DNA of 64,000 bases from Gammaproteobacteria bacterium (GTDB lineage Bacteria > Pseudomonadota > Gammaproteobacteria > Pseudomonadales > Cellvibrionaceae): positions 156,116 to 220,115 of the forward strand of contig SEBV01000005.1 in the NCBI GenBank assembly GCA_004172865.1, given 5' to 3'. The number at the start of each line of letters is the position of its first letter. The first letter of the stretch is position 1. The position numbers and the translations under genes are program-made. Positions 55,150-64,000 of this stretch are shown in pieces. The notes beneath the pieces are model-generated. The model was not told the origin of the DNA. It ran no database searches and worked only from the letters and a program-made list of their open reading frames with translations.

Positions 55150-55440
55150 TAGTGAATCATATGAATGCATTTTTGGTTTTTAGGTTTAATTTGACTCGAT
55201 TACCAGGAAAAAAATAAGGCTCGATTTTCAAGTTTTATAAAATTTATTGATCACACCGAACAAAAAACTGAAAATATCACTGTTTTAGCGCATACTTTTT
55301 TGAGCAAGCCGTATGGCCTTGGCTTGATTAGTGCCTTGCCTAAACAGACATTCAGAATATAGAAGCAACTGTATCGCCATGAACTTGAGCCTTACTTGAT
55401 AGCTCTATAGAGTAAGCGCTCTACGAACTGACAATTGCCT

Positions 55441-56451
55441 ATGCACCTAGCACCGCTTAAATCACCTGCCCTCGTCGATAGCTTTGGCCGCGCTATAACT
55501 TATGCGCGCCTGTCGATTACTGACCGTTGTGATTTACGTTGCGTCTACTGTATGGCCGAGAAGATGACATTCCTACCGCGCGCAGAAGTACTGTCTATAG
55601 AAGAACTTGTGCTGCTGGGTAAAACCCTGTGCGAACTGGGTGTGACCAAGTTGCGCATCACCGGCGGTGAACCACTGATTCGCGGCGGCGTAATCGAGCT
55701 AATGCAGCGCCTGAAGAAAATCCCTGAGCTGAAAGAGCTTTGCCTCACTACCAATGGCACCCATCTCGCCCAGCACGCAAAAGCGTTAAAAGATGCTGGC
55801 GTTGATCGCATTAATATCAGCCTGGATACCCTCAAGCCCGAGCGCTTTAAACAACTTACACGCGTAGGCGATATAGAGCCTGTGCTCGCAGGCATTAAAG
55901 CGGCGCAAGCGGTTGGCTTTAAGCAATTGAAACTCAACTGCGTTGCACTTAAACATTACAATGCAGATGAGGCGGCTGATCTGGTCAATTTTGCGCTTAA
56001 TGAAAACCTGGACATCAGTTTTATTGAAGAAATGCCGCTCGGTAAAATTAATGATCATGGCCGCGCAGCAGAATTTATCAGTAGTGCGGAATTACGTGAG
56101 CGCATAGGTTTGCGGTTTAACTTACAACCTACTCAGCAAACCAGTGGCGGACCAGCGCGTTACTGGCAAGCAGAAGGTTTTGAATCGCGGATTGGTTTTA
56201 TATCTCCGCATTCTGAAAATTTTTGCGGCAGCTGCAATCGCATACGTATAACTGCTACTGGAAAATTAATATTGTGTTTAGGGCAGGAAAAAAGCGCCGA
56301 TTTGCGTTCTGCCATGCGCGAGCACAGCAATCCCGAATTTGCATTACGCGATGCTTTATTAAAAGCGATTATTAATAAACCTGAAAAGCACGATTTCGAT
56401 TTGGTAGATGAACCACAAGTATTACGATTTATGAATGTGACCGGCGGTTAA
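55441..56451 (+). CDS. moaA: GTP 3',8-cyclase (molybdenum cofactor biosynthesis)
   Basis: A 336-residue radical SAM enzyme that begins molybdopterin synthesis. The N-terminal cluster motif CDLRCVYC (CxxxCxxC) is at about residues 27-34, and the C-terminal cluster Cys are in FCGSCNR plus LCLG. I start at the ATG at 55441; an upstream in-frame TTG at 55435 adds two codons. moaB follows 70 bp later. It sits beside the nitrite genes, though NirB itself needs no molybdenum; a nitrate reductase elsewhere would. Confidence 0.95.
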   Translation: MHLAPLKSPALVDSFGRAITYARLSITDRCDLRCVYCMAEKMTFLPRAEVLSIEELVLLGKTLCELGVTKLRITGGEPLIRGGVIELMQRLKKIPELKELCLTTNGTHLAQHAKALKDAGVDRINISLDTLKPERFKQLTRVGDIEPVLAGIKAAQAVGFKQLKLNCVALKHYNADEAADLVNFALNENLDISFIEEMPLGKINDHGRAAEFISSAELRERIGLRFNLQPTQQTSGGPARYWQAEGFESRIGFISPHSENFCGSCNRIRITATGKLILCLGQEKSADLRSAMREHSNPEFALRDALLKAIINKPEKHDFDLVDEPQVLRFMNVTGG

Positions 56452-56521
56452 GATCAAACGCAGCTGCGCGCGCAATACAATTATAAGATGAGCGTTTCAA
56501 TAAAATTTTTACAGGATTTTT

Positions 56522-57037
56522 ATGTCAGCCCAAAAAGAATTTGAACCCTTAAATATTTGTGTGCTTACGGTATCCGACACACGCAATCTTGAAACTGATA
56601 CCTCAGGCCAAAAATTACAGGATTTGTTGATCGCCGCTGACCACAAACTTTATGCGCGCGATTTGGTGGTTGATGATATTTACCAAATTCGCGCCGTCAT
56701 TTCAAAATGGATCGCCGATAACCAAGCGCAAGTAATATTAATTACCGGCGGTACTGGCTTCGCGGGCCGCGACAGCACAACTGAAGCGGTCACTCCTTTA
56801 TTTGATAAAACAGTGGTCGGCTTTGGTGAATTATTTCGTCAGGTTTCATATTTAGAAATCGGTACATCCACGATTCAATCTCGTGCAACTGCAGGCCTTG
56901 CCAATCGCACCTTAATTTTTTGCCTGCCCGGTTCAACCGGCGCATGCGTAACCGCGTGGGAAAAAGTTATTGTCGAACAATTAGATAGTCGCCATAAGCC
57001 TTGTAATTTTGTTGGGCAATTACGGGTACCGCAATAA
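56522..57037 (+). CDS. moaB: molybdopterin adenylyltransferase-type protein MoaB
   Basis: A 171-residue protein of the MoaB/MogA family. The conserved LTVSDTRN at the start, the glycine loop ITGGTGFAGRDSTTEAV and the C-terminal FCLPGSTGACVTAWE are present. It adenylylates molybdopterin before metal insertion, or acts as the non-catalytic MoaB; family members differ. Shine-Dalgarno AGGA, 70 bp after moaA. Confidence 0.93.
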   Translation: MSAQKEFEPLNICVLTVSDTRNLETDTSGQKLQDLLIAADHKLYARDLVVDDIYQIRAVISKWIADNQAQVILITGGTGFAGRDSTTEAVTPLFDKTVVGFGELFRQVSYLEIGTSTIQSRATAGLANRTLIFCLPGSTGACVTAWEKVIVEQLDSRHKPCNFVGQLRVPQ

Positions 57038-57365
57038 ACTGCAAAACTTCATTAAGATAATAAGCATTCTTACCCATATTAAATAAGTCATTTTTTGTTT
57101 TGAGCAGAGATGGTGCATTCGCTATTTGCGGCGCTCGTTTTTGTTTCGTTTCTGCGCATTTTTAAAATTTAATCTCCATAAAATGACGCATTTTTTAGAA
57201 AATAGCGCGTGCATCACAAAATTTATGTTATTAATTGAAAATTAGCTGCCTAAAACTGAATTTCGAGATCCCTTGGCAAAGTCTTTGCTAATTAAGCTAG
57301 CCGCGTTTGATTTGCGCTTGATAAAGACAATGTTATGAACGATTTTTTTCTCGGAAAAAACTGCC
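57038..57365. other. intergenic region
   Basis: About 330 bp, AT-rich, no gene or clear terminator found. Confidence 0.5.
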
Positions 57366-59213
57366 GTGCCTGCACTACTGGCAGCGATGGAGGCGCTGAC
57401 ACTAGAGCAAGACTTCCAAATATTTTTTAAAAAAGCGGCGAGTTCAGTTTGCAAACTACTCAATGCTGATGGCGTTGCACTTATTCTATTGGATGAGCGC
57501 CGGGAATTTTTTGAATATCAATTATTTGAAGGCGCGCAAGAGGAACGCTTGAACCCTTATAAAGGCATGCGCTTTCCCGCTCACGAAGGTATAGCCGGCC
57601 GTGCGCTCAAAACCAAAAGCAGTATTTATGTCAGCAACTATTCGACCGATCCTGATGCTATGCAGGATTTGTTAAAAGGCGGTTTAGTTTCCAATTTTGT
57701 TATTCCATTAATTTCATCGGATCAAGTCATTGGTGTGCTTGCAGCATCATGGTTTAGTAAACCCGAACAAATCGCACCGCAAATTTTTGTACTCGCAGAA
57801 CGAATTGCCAGCCAAATTGCGGTTGCTTGCCATCGTGAGCGGCTTGAAAACCAATTGCGCTCGTTAGTGAGTATTGATCCTTTAACGCAGCTCAATAATC
57901 GCCATGGCATCATGCAATTTCTTGATCAAAAGGCAGATCAACTAGCGCGTCACAATCGCGGCTTTGCATTATTTTTTATTGACCTCGATGGATTAAAAAC
58001 CGCGAACGATCAATGGGGCCATGAAGTTGGCGATAATATTTTGCGCGATGCAGCAAATCGTTTGCGCGATGTTGTGCGTAAAAGCGATTGTATTGGCCGC
58101 TTGGGCGGCGATGAATTTTTAATTATTTCCGAGTGCGATGAACACAGCCTCGCCATTTTAGCGACGCGTTTTATTCAGGCATTGCGCATTCATTTTGGCA
58201 AGGGCCGTAAGCGCGGACGAATTTCCGCAAGCATCGGCATAGCTTTTTCACCTACTGATGGATCTACACCTAGCACGCTATTACGCAAGGCAGATGCTGC
58301 AATGTATTCCGCTAAAACGGAAGGCGGCGATAGATTTCATTTCGCATCGCGCACATCAATCTCTGATCGCGAAAAAGATATTTCTGCCATCGATATAGAT
58401 AATGCGTTGGACGCAGAGGAAATTTGTCTGTGGTATCAACCCATTATTTCTTTGCGCAACAAACAAATAATCGGTTTCGAAAGTTTAGTGCGCTGGAAAA
58501 AATCGGATGGAAGTATGGTTGGCGCCTTGCCAATTATTAAAGCGATAGAATCCGCCCGTGGTGATTTGGAAGTTCGCTTTGGCAATTGGATTTTGCATAA
58601 ATCAGCGCAGCAAATTGCAGAATGGAAGGCGTTAGGATTTTCACACGATATACATATTAATATTTCAGCACGACATTTTTTGCATCCGTCGTTTTTACAA
58701 GAACTGCAAAAAATTCATCAAAATACAACAAATGTTTGCCATTCACTTATCGTGGAAATTACCGAGTCCGCAATGCTGGATGATATGGAGCGTGCACGTA
58801 GAATTATTTTACGCTGCCACGAATTAGGTATTCGCGTTGCAGCCGATGACTTTGGAACGGGTTATTCTTCGTTAACTTATCTAAAATATTTACCACTTAA
58901 CGCGCTAAAAATTGATCGTTCATTTGTAACGGACTTACCACACAACCAGGTTGATCGCGATATTATTAGCGGCATTGTTTCTATAGCACACGCGTTGAAT
59001 TTAACGGTGGTTGCAGAGGGTGCAGAAAATGATGATCAATTGGAAAGTTTACGAGCTTTGGGATGTGACCAGCTACAAGGTTATGTAATCAGCCAACCTA
59101 TTCCACTTGAACAAGTTGTGGAATGGCATAACAATTATCAACGAAACTACCAACACCCAAATCTGCTTATAAATGAAAAACATGCATACGCGCCCAAGCT
59201 CAGCGCCATTTAA
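57366..59213 (+). CDS. GAF-GGDEF-EAL cyclic-di-GMP protein
   Basis: A 615-residue cytoplasmic protein. A GAF domain covers about residues 14-160, a GGDEF domain about 168-330 with an intact LGGDEF active site and the I-site RKSD five residues before it, and an EAL domain about 350-590. In the EAL part the signature reads ESL (ESLVRW), while NISARHF, ITES, DDFGTG, LKIDRSF and VVAEGAE are conserved, so the phosphodiesterase could still be active. Predicted to make and/or break c-di-GMP in response to a GAF ligand. Start is GTG at 57366, or possibly the ATG at 57387. Confidence 0.9.
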   Translation: MPALLAAMEALTLEQDFQIFFKKAASSVCKLLNADGVALILLDERREFFEYQLFEGAQEERLNPYKGMRFPAHEGIAGRALKTKSSIYVSNYSTDPDAMQDLLKGGLVSNFVIPLISSDQVIGVLAASWFSKPEQIAPQIFVLAERIASQIAVACHRERLENQLRSLVSIDPLTQLNNRHGIMQFLDQKADQLARHNRGFALFFIDLDGLKTANDQWGHEVGDNILRDAANRLRDVVRKSDCIGRLGGDEFLIISECDEHSLAILATRFIQALRIHFGKGRKRGRISASIGIAFSPTDGSTPSTLLRKADAAMYSAKTEGGDRFHFASRTSISDREKDISAIDIDNALDAEEICLWYQPIISLRNKQIIGFESLVRWKKSDGSMVGALPIIKAIESARGDLEVRFGNWILHKSAQQIAEWKALGFSHDIHINISARHFLHPSFLQELQKIHQNTTNVCHSLIVEITESAMLDDMERARRIILRCHELGIRVAADDFGTGYSSLTYLKYLPLNALKIDRSFVTDLPHNQVDRDIISGIVSIAHALNLTVVAEGAENDDQLESLRALGCDQLQGYVISQPIPLEQVVEWHNNYQRNYQHPNLLINEKHAYAPKLSAI

Positions 59214-59248
59214 AAAATAGCGACTGATTGAGTGCTGCAGGACAAATT

Positions 59249-59464
59249 TTAATAGGTTGTGGGCAGGCGTCTGAGCATTTCTTTACGAGCTGCAATTAGC
59301 TCTTTGTAGGTTTGGATCATGGTGAAGTTAACGTAAGTGCCATTGAGTTTTAACGCATCCTGCTGGCGTTCGTACTCGGAAATCTCGCTCATCAATTTAG
59401 CTTTTAAATCGTCGGTACGCGCAAGATTAATTCCTACACCGATTTGGTTGGCTAGTCTTTTCAT
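59249..59464 (-). CDS. small coiled protein, unknown
   Basis: A 71-residue protein not recognised. It is mostly helical and charged (NLARTDDLKAKLMSEISEYERQ, then YKELIAARKEMLRRLP). There is no signal or membrane segment. A strong GAAGGAG sequence before the ATG at 59464 supports translation and rules out the longer 59500 start. Confidence 0.65.
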   Translation of the reverse strand: MKRLANQIGVGINLARTDDLKAKLMSEISEYERQQDALKLNGTYVNFTMIQTYKELIAARKEMLRRLPTTY

Positions 59465-60086
59465 TGCAAATACTCCTTCAGTTAATAAGTCGCTTACCAA
59501 TTCATAGCACCCGTGTTCACAGCATCGAATTGCTATTTTCTTCCACTAACTATCTACTTATTGAATAGGGCCGTTTACTCCTTATCTTAAAAGCATAGCT
59601 CAGCTGAAATAATTGGAAGCCTCTTAGCTAGACCGTTTAATTCTTTGCAAAGTTCCAAAAGGCCTGTGATATATAATTTGGCAATAAACAAATGACTGAT
59701 TTTTTTTAAAAAGCTTACTAATGAATCCTACTGCCGAAATTTTTCTTAGGGTTATCAATAAGCTGGATTGTTTACTTCAAAATAGCATTACTATTTAGAT
59801 TGATTCGCCGCAAGCGAATTTGTTGATATCCATTTGTCGCGCTTACCACATGCAACAATTCAATTTTTAAAGGGAGTGATTGGCGCAATATTAAATTATG
59901 GTCGATAATTGCTAGTCAAATAGCTACCCTCTTTGCTTTACCTTATCAAATCTTAACTTTTAAACGCTTCAGCTAATCGAAATAGTCAACTTGCCTTTAT
60001 TTCAATTATTTTATTTTCCAGATTGTCTTCGTGTTCAGACTATCTTGTCGTTCAAGCTACTTTTACACTTTGACGCGTGATGCATC
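59465..60086. other. long AT-rich intergenic region
   Basis: About 620 bp without a credible ORF. A small ATTCGC/GCGAAT hairpin at 59803-59819 is the only structure I saw. It probably contains the promoter of the diguanylate cyclase gene. Confidence 0.5.
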
Positions 60087-61385
60087 ATGTTCTACAAGAA
60101 CTATTCCTCCAAACTCCTTCTACTAGCCGTGGCTTTAACGGTGGCAGCCATAACTGCCAAGGGGTTAGTGCCGCAAAAAAATCTGTCACTTATACCCAGT
60201 GACTCACCCGATGCTAACTATTTTTTAATGGATGCTGACAAGGGCAACGCCTATTGGGTTGACCGCAATAATTTTCACTTTCATTGTAAATTTAATGCGG
60301 GCGACGAAAACCTTCCGTGTAATCTGGTATTTATTCTGGCTGCGGAAAACAACCTGGGAGTAAATTTGCAGCAATACGACGCGATAAATTTGGATGTTAG
60401 TTACAACGGCGATGCGAAAAAAATTCGTTTGGCAATTCGAGATTTTGATCCTCGTTTTTCAACGCAAGAAAATAGCAACAGCTCTAAATTTAATTTTATT
60501 AACTTGCGTGTGCAAGATTTGGAAAAGCCGCTCACCATTCAATTAAACGAATTCACGGTTGCAGATTGGTGGCTTTCACAAATGAACTTACCCAGAGACC
60601 AAACCCATCCGGATTTTCGCAATGCAATTACCTTTGCAATTGATTTCGAGGGAAATTTAAAGGCAAGCGAACACGATGTGCATATCAAAAAAATTGAATT
60701 TGTAGGTGAGTGGATAACCACGGAACATTGGTATTTGGCGATTATATGGGTATGGGTTTGCATGGGAACTTTATTTGCAACACTGCGCTTAACTGCATTG
60801 CAACGAGCAACTGAACGGCACCGCAACAAAGTATTAAAACTGGTCGAAACCAATTCACAACTACAAACTGAAACGGATAAATTTCGTAAGCTTTCCACAG
60901 TAGATGCCTTAACCAATGCATTTAATCGACACGGTATAGAGCAGATTATTGAATCGATTGATACGCACACCACACCCACCGTTATTATTATTCTGGATAT
61001 CGATCACTTCAAACGCATTAACGACCGCCGAGGCCACGATACAGGTGACAGAGTTTTACAAACCATCAGTCAGCTCATTGTAAAAAACACACGCAGCAAT
61101 GATAAATTTGGGCGCTGGGGCGGCGAGGAATTTTTATTGATTTGCACTCACACTTCCGTCGCAATGGCTTATGCCCTTGCCGAAAAGTTACGACTGGTTA
61201 TTTTTAATAATGTGTTTGAAGAAGACAATCCTATGTCGGTAACAGCAAGCTTTGGTGTTGCTGCCATTCCACTCGGCGGCACGTTTAAAACGGCTTTTAA
61301 ATGCGCAGATGAAGCATTGTATAATGCAAAGGCGCTAGGTCGTAATTGTGTTGTTATTGCTGAGGAAGACCAGCCAAATTCTTAA
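60087..61385 (+). CDS. membrane diguanylate cyclase with a periplasmic beta-sandwich-like domain
   Basis: A 432-residue protein. An N-terminal hydrophobic helix (residues 8-24), a periplasmic region of about 190 residues, a second helix (WYLAIIWVWVCMGTLFATL near 214-234), a short coiled coil and a C-terminal GGDEF domain. The active site is GRWGGEEFLLI and the inhibitory I-site is RSND five residues before it, so product inhibition is likely. The periplasmic segment (INLDVSYNGDAKKIRLAIRD, ITFAIDFEG) resembles CBM11/CIA30-type beta-sandwiches, hinting at carbohydrate or surface sensing; this is inference. A terminator follows. Confidence 0.85.
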   Translation: MFYKNYSSKLLLLAVALTVAAITAKGLVPQKNLSLIPSDSPDANYFLMDADKGNAYWVDRNNFHFHCKFNAGDENLPCNLVFILAAENNLGVNLQQYDAINLDVSYNGDAKKIRLAIRDFDPRFSTQENSNSSKFNFINLRVQDLEKPLTIQLNEFTVADWWLSQMNLPRDQTHPDFRNAITFAIDFEGNLKASEHDVHIKKIEFVGEWITTEHWYLAIIWVWVCMGTLFATLRLTALQRATERHRNKVLKLVETNSQLQTETDKFRKLSTVDALTNAFNRHGIEQIIESIDTHTTPTVIIILDIDHFKRINDRRGHDTGDRVLQTISQLIVKNTRSNDKFGRWGGEEFLLICTHTSVAMAYALAEKLRLVIFNNVFEEDNPMSVTASFGVAAIPLGGTFKTAFKCADEALYNAKALGRNCVVIAEEDQPNS

Positions 61386-61408
61386 CAAGAAATTTATTAC
61401 TCTAAAAT

Positions 61409-61442
61409 AAAAGTCCCCAGTGCAAACACACTGGGGATTTTT
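61409..61442. terminator. terminator after the GGDEF gene
   Basis: AAAAGTCCCCAGTG pairs with CACTGGGGATTTTT. T runs in both directions suit the convergent fadE as well. Confidence 0.87.
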
Positions 61443-61475
61443 ATTTTACGTGTTAACTATGGATGAGTTGCTGAT

Positions 61476-63887
61476 TTACAACTTATCAAATGCGTCCGTT
61501 AAAATACAGTCGAAGCGGCGCGCATCATATTCCAACAAACGATTTACATCTTGTGGCTGGATAATATTTTTGCTTACCGCGTCTTGTAGCTTCTCGGCGA
61601 TATTTTTACCGTGCAATTTATTTTGGTTTTTCAACCAGGTTGTCCATAATGGGCCAAGTGCCAGCAACATTTGGTAAGTGCTTTCGACACGACCTGCTGC
61701 ATCTTCCGGGTCATGACTGACAAACACATATTGCGCAAGATGTTGTCGAACCGGGTTATCTTCCAGCATTAAATCGCCCAGCTCACGAGTTAAATCGTCG
61801 GTAGGTTTTAAAACAATTTTTCCGAACGGCAAGGTCAAATAGCGAACCAGTTTTGCTACCCAACCGACGGGGAAATTATCCGAAAATTCAATCAAGGCTT
61901 GCTGGCCTTTATTCAATGCGCTCGTGATTGCAAATTCTGCGTGCACATCTTCTGCGTGGGTGCGTGGGTGCGCTGAGTGATATTTTAGAATTGAACAAGC
62001 AATAAAAAGTTGGCTGTGAATATCGCCCAAACGTGCAGACAATAATTCGCGGCGTTTTAAATTCCCGCCCAAGACTGCTAACGCAATATCTGAAATACTC
62101 GCAAAAGACGCGCTCAATAAATTTATACGTTGATACCAGCGCGCACTAAAATCATCGGCATTGGCGGGCACGCTACTGAAATGTCCGCGCGTGAGGCCAA
62201 GCAAACCGGTGCGCACAAGATTGCCGAATACATGGCCGAGATGCGACGTAAATAATTTATCGAATGTTTTAATACCGCGCGCCTGATCTTCATCTTGCAT
62301 CGCTTGCATTTCATTAAACAAATAAGGGTGACAACGCATAGCACCTTGACCAAAAATCATGAGCGAGCGCGTTAAAATATTTGCACCTTCTACGGTAATC
62401 GCTACAGGTACACTGTGATAGGAATAGACGAGGAAGTTGCGTGGCCCCTGCTGAATGGCGCGGCCACCCACTACGTCCATCGCGTGCTCAACAGACTTAC
62501 GCATTAACTCGGTTGCGTGATATTTGGCCATGGCGGTCATTACCGATGGCGAACCCGTTTCCAAACCTTTGGTCACTAATTGGCGGAAAGCTTCGAGCGT
62601 GTAAGCGGTACCGGCGATATCGGCGGTGGCTTCCTGTACGCCTTCGAACTTACCGATTTCGGTATTGAATTGACGGCGAATACGCGCGTAAGCGCCCACC
62701 AAGCGATAATTAATTTCGCCGCTAGCGGTAGAAAGCGATGGCAAGGACACACCACGGCCCGCACCCAAACATTCAATCAGCATGCGCCAGCCTTTACCGG
62801 CCATGGCTGCACCCCCAATAATCCAGTCGATAGGGATAAACATATCGTTCCCAAACACAGGGCCGTTCATAAATGGCGAACCGGGATTATGACGCTTGCC
62901 GATCTCCATACCGGGATGATTAGCAGGAATTAACGCGCAGGTAATACCGTATTCTTTTTTGTTGGGATCGCCCAATAGACCTTCAGGATCGTGCAGTTTA
63001 AATGCGAGACCGACTACAGTCGCTACAGGTGCAAGGGTAATCCAGCGTTTGCTAAAAGTAAGGCGCAGACCGAGAACTTCCTGCCCGTCGTGGATACCTT
63101 TGCAAACCACACCTATATCGGGAATTGAACCTGCATCCGACCCCGCTTCCGGGCCGGTTAATCCAAAGCAGGGAATTTCAGTGCCGTTTGCCAAACCGGG
63201 AAGCCACTGATTTTTTTGCGCTTCAGTGCCGTAATTCATCAGCAATTCGCCGGGGCCGAGCGAGTTGGGCACCATGGCGGTAACGGCTGCAGTGCCGGAA
63301 CGGCTGGCGATTTTGCTCATCACCCGGCTTTGCGCGTAGTGGCTGAATTCACGACCGCCAAATGATTTGGGAATAATCAGGCCAAAGAAACCTTTGTCTT
63401 TTAGGAATTGCCAGGCTTCGGGGGGAAGGTCTTTGCGAGTGTTATAGATTTCCCACTCATTGAGCATGCCGCACAGCTCGCTTACTTCGTTGTCTAAAAA
63501 GGATTGTTCTTCGGCAGTTAACTGCGGCAAACCGATTTGGGCGAATTCATTCCAGTCGGGTTTGCCGCTGAAAAGTTCTTTTTCCCACCAGGTAGTGCCC
63601 GCCTCCAAAGCTTCACGCTCGGTAACGCTCATGCTGGGCATGGTTTTCTTGAGAATACCGAAGACCGGTTTGGTGATGACGGCGCGGCGTAAACCGGGAA
63701 TATTCAGCACCAAAACCACGACCGCCAATATTCCCAATGCAACGGGCGATAATAAGCTGTGCACCAAAGTGCCCAAGAGTACCCAGAATATCACCACCAC
63801 TGCGGACGACACGGCGAGTGAAACTTGACGCAAGGCCAGTATGGCAATCAATACCCAGATCGCGACCAATGCTAACAGTAAAGACAT
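61476..63887 (-). CDS. fadE: acyl-CoA dehydrogenase (FadE type)
   Basis: An 803-residue enzyme of the long FadE type that starts beta-oxidation. Two N-terminal hydrophobic helices (residues ~1-60) suggest membrane association, the central part has the acyl-CoA dehydrogenase signatures (CFGLTGPEAGSDAGSIP; DVVGGRAIQQGPRNFLV), and the ~280-residue C-terminal extension is the family's DUF1974-type domain. The start is set by GAGAGG before the ATG. Gene is complete. No FadR or PsrA-like site was recognised in the short upstream stretch. Confidence 0.95.
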   Translation of the reverse strand: MSLLLALVAIWVLIAILALRQVSLAVSSAVVVIFWVLLGTLVHSLLSPVALGILAVVVLVLNIPGLRRAVITKPVFGILKKTMPSMSVTEREALEAGTTWWEKELFSGKPDWNEFAQIGLPQLTAEEQSFLDNEVSELCGMLNEWEIYNTRKDLPPEAWQFLKDKGFFGLIIPKSFGGREFSHYAQSRVMSKIASRSGTAAVTAMVPNSLGPGELLMNYGTEAQKNQWLPGLANGTEIPCFGLTGPEAGSDAGSIPDIGVVCKGIHDGQEVLGLRLTFSKRWITLAPVATVVGLAFKLHDPEGLLGDPNKKEYGITCALIPANHPGMEIGKRHNPGSPFMNGPVFGNDMFIPIDWIIGGAAMAGKGWRMLIECLGAGRGVSLPSLSTASGEINYRLVGAYARIRRQFNTEIGKFEGVQEATADIAGTAYTLEAFRQLVTKGLETGSPSVMTAMAKYHATELMRKSVEHAMDVVGGRAIQQGPRNFLVYSYHSVPVAITVEGANILTRSLMIFGQGAMRCHPYLFNEMQAMQDEDQARGIKTFDKLFTSHLGHVFGNLVRTGLLGLTRGHFSSVPANADDFSARWYQRINLLSASFASISDIALAVLGGNLKRRELLSARLGDIHSQLFIACSILKYHSAHPRTHAEDVHAEFAITSALNKGQQALIEFSDNFPVGWVAKLVRYLTLPFGKIVLKPTDDLTRELGDLMLEDNPVRQHLAQYVFVSHDPEDAAGRVESTYQMLLALGPLWTTWLKNQNKLHGKNIAEKLQDAVSKNIIQPQDVNRLLEYDARRFDCILTDAFDKL

Positions 63888-64000
63888 AGTGACCTCTCTC
63901 TTCTTATTTATAGTGACCAGCCCAAATTGAGCCGGTTCATCCTCATATTGAGTCTAGTTGTAACATTCAATTATTGCTGAGCTGTGCATCAGATTTATTC
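63888..64000. other. upstream region of fadE, cut by the window edge
   Basis: About 110 bp; only the fadE Shine-Dalgarno sequence is evident. Confidence 0.5.

Larger units (their letters stand above)
54873..55440. other. nitrogen-control intergenic region
   Basis: About 570 bp separating cobA (-) and moaA (+). It contains a sigma-54 promoter facing cobA, three NtrC-like sites, and an inverted repeat GCAAAAATGGATTT / AAATCAATTTTTGC at 55090-55122. No convincing molybdenum cofactor riboswitch was recognised before moaA. Confidence 0.6.

Noticed and set aside
54873..55440. Molybdenum cofactor riboswitch before moaA
   Set aside because: I could not find its conserved core; the structure seen instead is a simple inverted repeat and NtrC-like sites.
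1..64000. tRNA, rRNA, CRISPR, phage or transposase genes
   Set aside because: I scanned for TpsiC-loop-like motifs, repeat arrays and integrase or transposase motifs by eye and saw none; a tool-based search would be needed to be sure.

Overview
The window looks like chromosome from a free-living, polysaccharide-degrading gammaproteobacterium of the Cellvibrionaceae, most like Cellvibrio. Three things suggest this. Secreted GH5 and GH18 enzymes carry CBM10, CBM2 and CBM5/12-type modules joined by long poly-serine linkers. A pectin and rhamnogalacturonan pathway (GH105, KduI, KduD) is present. The argH / algZ-algR arrangement is pseudomonad-like. The assignment rests on gene content only; no rRNA, tRNA or phylogenetic marker search was possible.

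Layout. 1-3.0 kb: pectin/RG degradation, with a protein cut by the left edge that ends in a GH105 domain, followed by kduI-kduD. 3.1-9.7 kb: YciA-type thioesterase, cytochrome b561, YceI, aldose epimerase, a protein made of about nine 31-residue repeats, a secreted GH5 enzyme with LacI-type operators upstream, and a METTL21-like methyltransferase. 9.7-16 kb: unknown secreted protein, a HAD phosphatase plus TIM-barrel epimerase operon, small membrane protein, CBS protein, and a cassette of a winged-helix-like protein, two homologous small membrane proteins and a GAF histidine kinase. 16.7-18.3 kb: modular chitinase. 18.4-21.9 kb: accessory genes, including two tandem PEP-CTERM paralogues. 22-28.4 kb: Tat-type class A beta-lactamase, orphan flavin-dependent halogenase, SDR / AraC pair, MFS and SMR transporters. 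28.8-34.7 kb: TonB-dependent receptor followed by tauABCD, a likely outer-to-inner-membrane sulfonate route. 34.7-37.5 kb: AT-rich accessory stretch with a lipoprotein, a broken gene, a TonB-C-like secreted protein, a REP-like inverted hairpin pair and a third PEP-CTERM protein. 37.8-41.2 kb: argH divergent from algZ-algR. 41.2-46.7 kb: an aas - rhombotarget lipoprotein - amidohydrolase operon. 46.9-50.4 kb: HTH regulator, GNAT, PspC protein and a modular GH5 mannanase. 51-54.9 kb: cobA-nirB-nirD for nitrite reduction, with a well-spaced sigma-54 promoter and NtrC-like sites upstream. 55.4-57 kb: moaA-moaB. 57.4-61.4 kb: two cyclic-di-GMP proteins and a small unknown protein. 61.5-63.9 kb: fadE.

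How it fits together: extracellular hydrolases release sugars that are epimerised or isomerised inside the cell; nitrogen and sulfur scavenging is provided by nirBD and tau; molybdopterin synthesis (moaAB) lies next to the nitrite genes; and several signalling proteins (AlgZR, GAF kinase, GGDEF/EAL) may control attachment. I see no CRISPR array, phage, intact transposon or RNA gene. No single dramatic new system is evident. The most promising loci for follow-up are the nitrogen control region, the small-membrane-protein plus kinase cassette, the rhombotarget operon, the PEP-CTERM paralogues and the 31-residue repeat protein.
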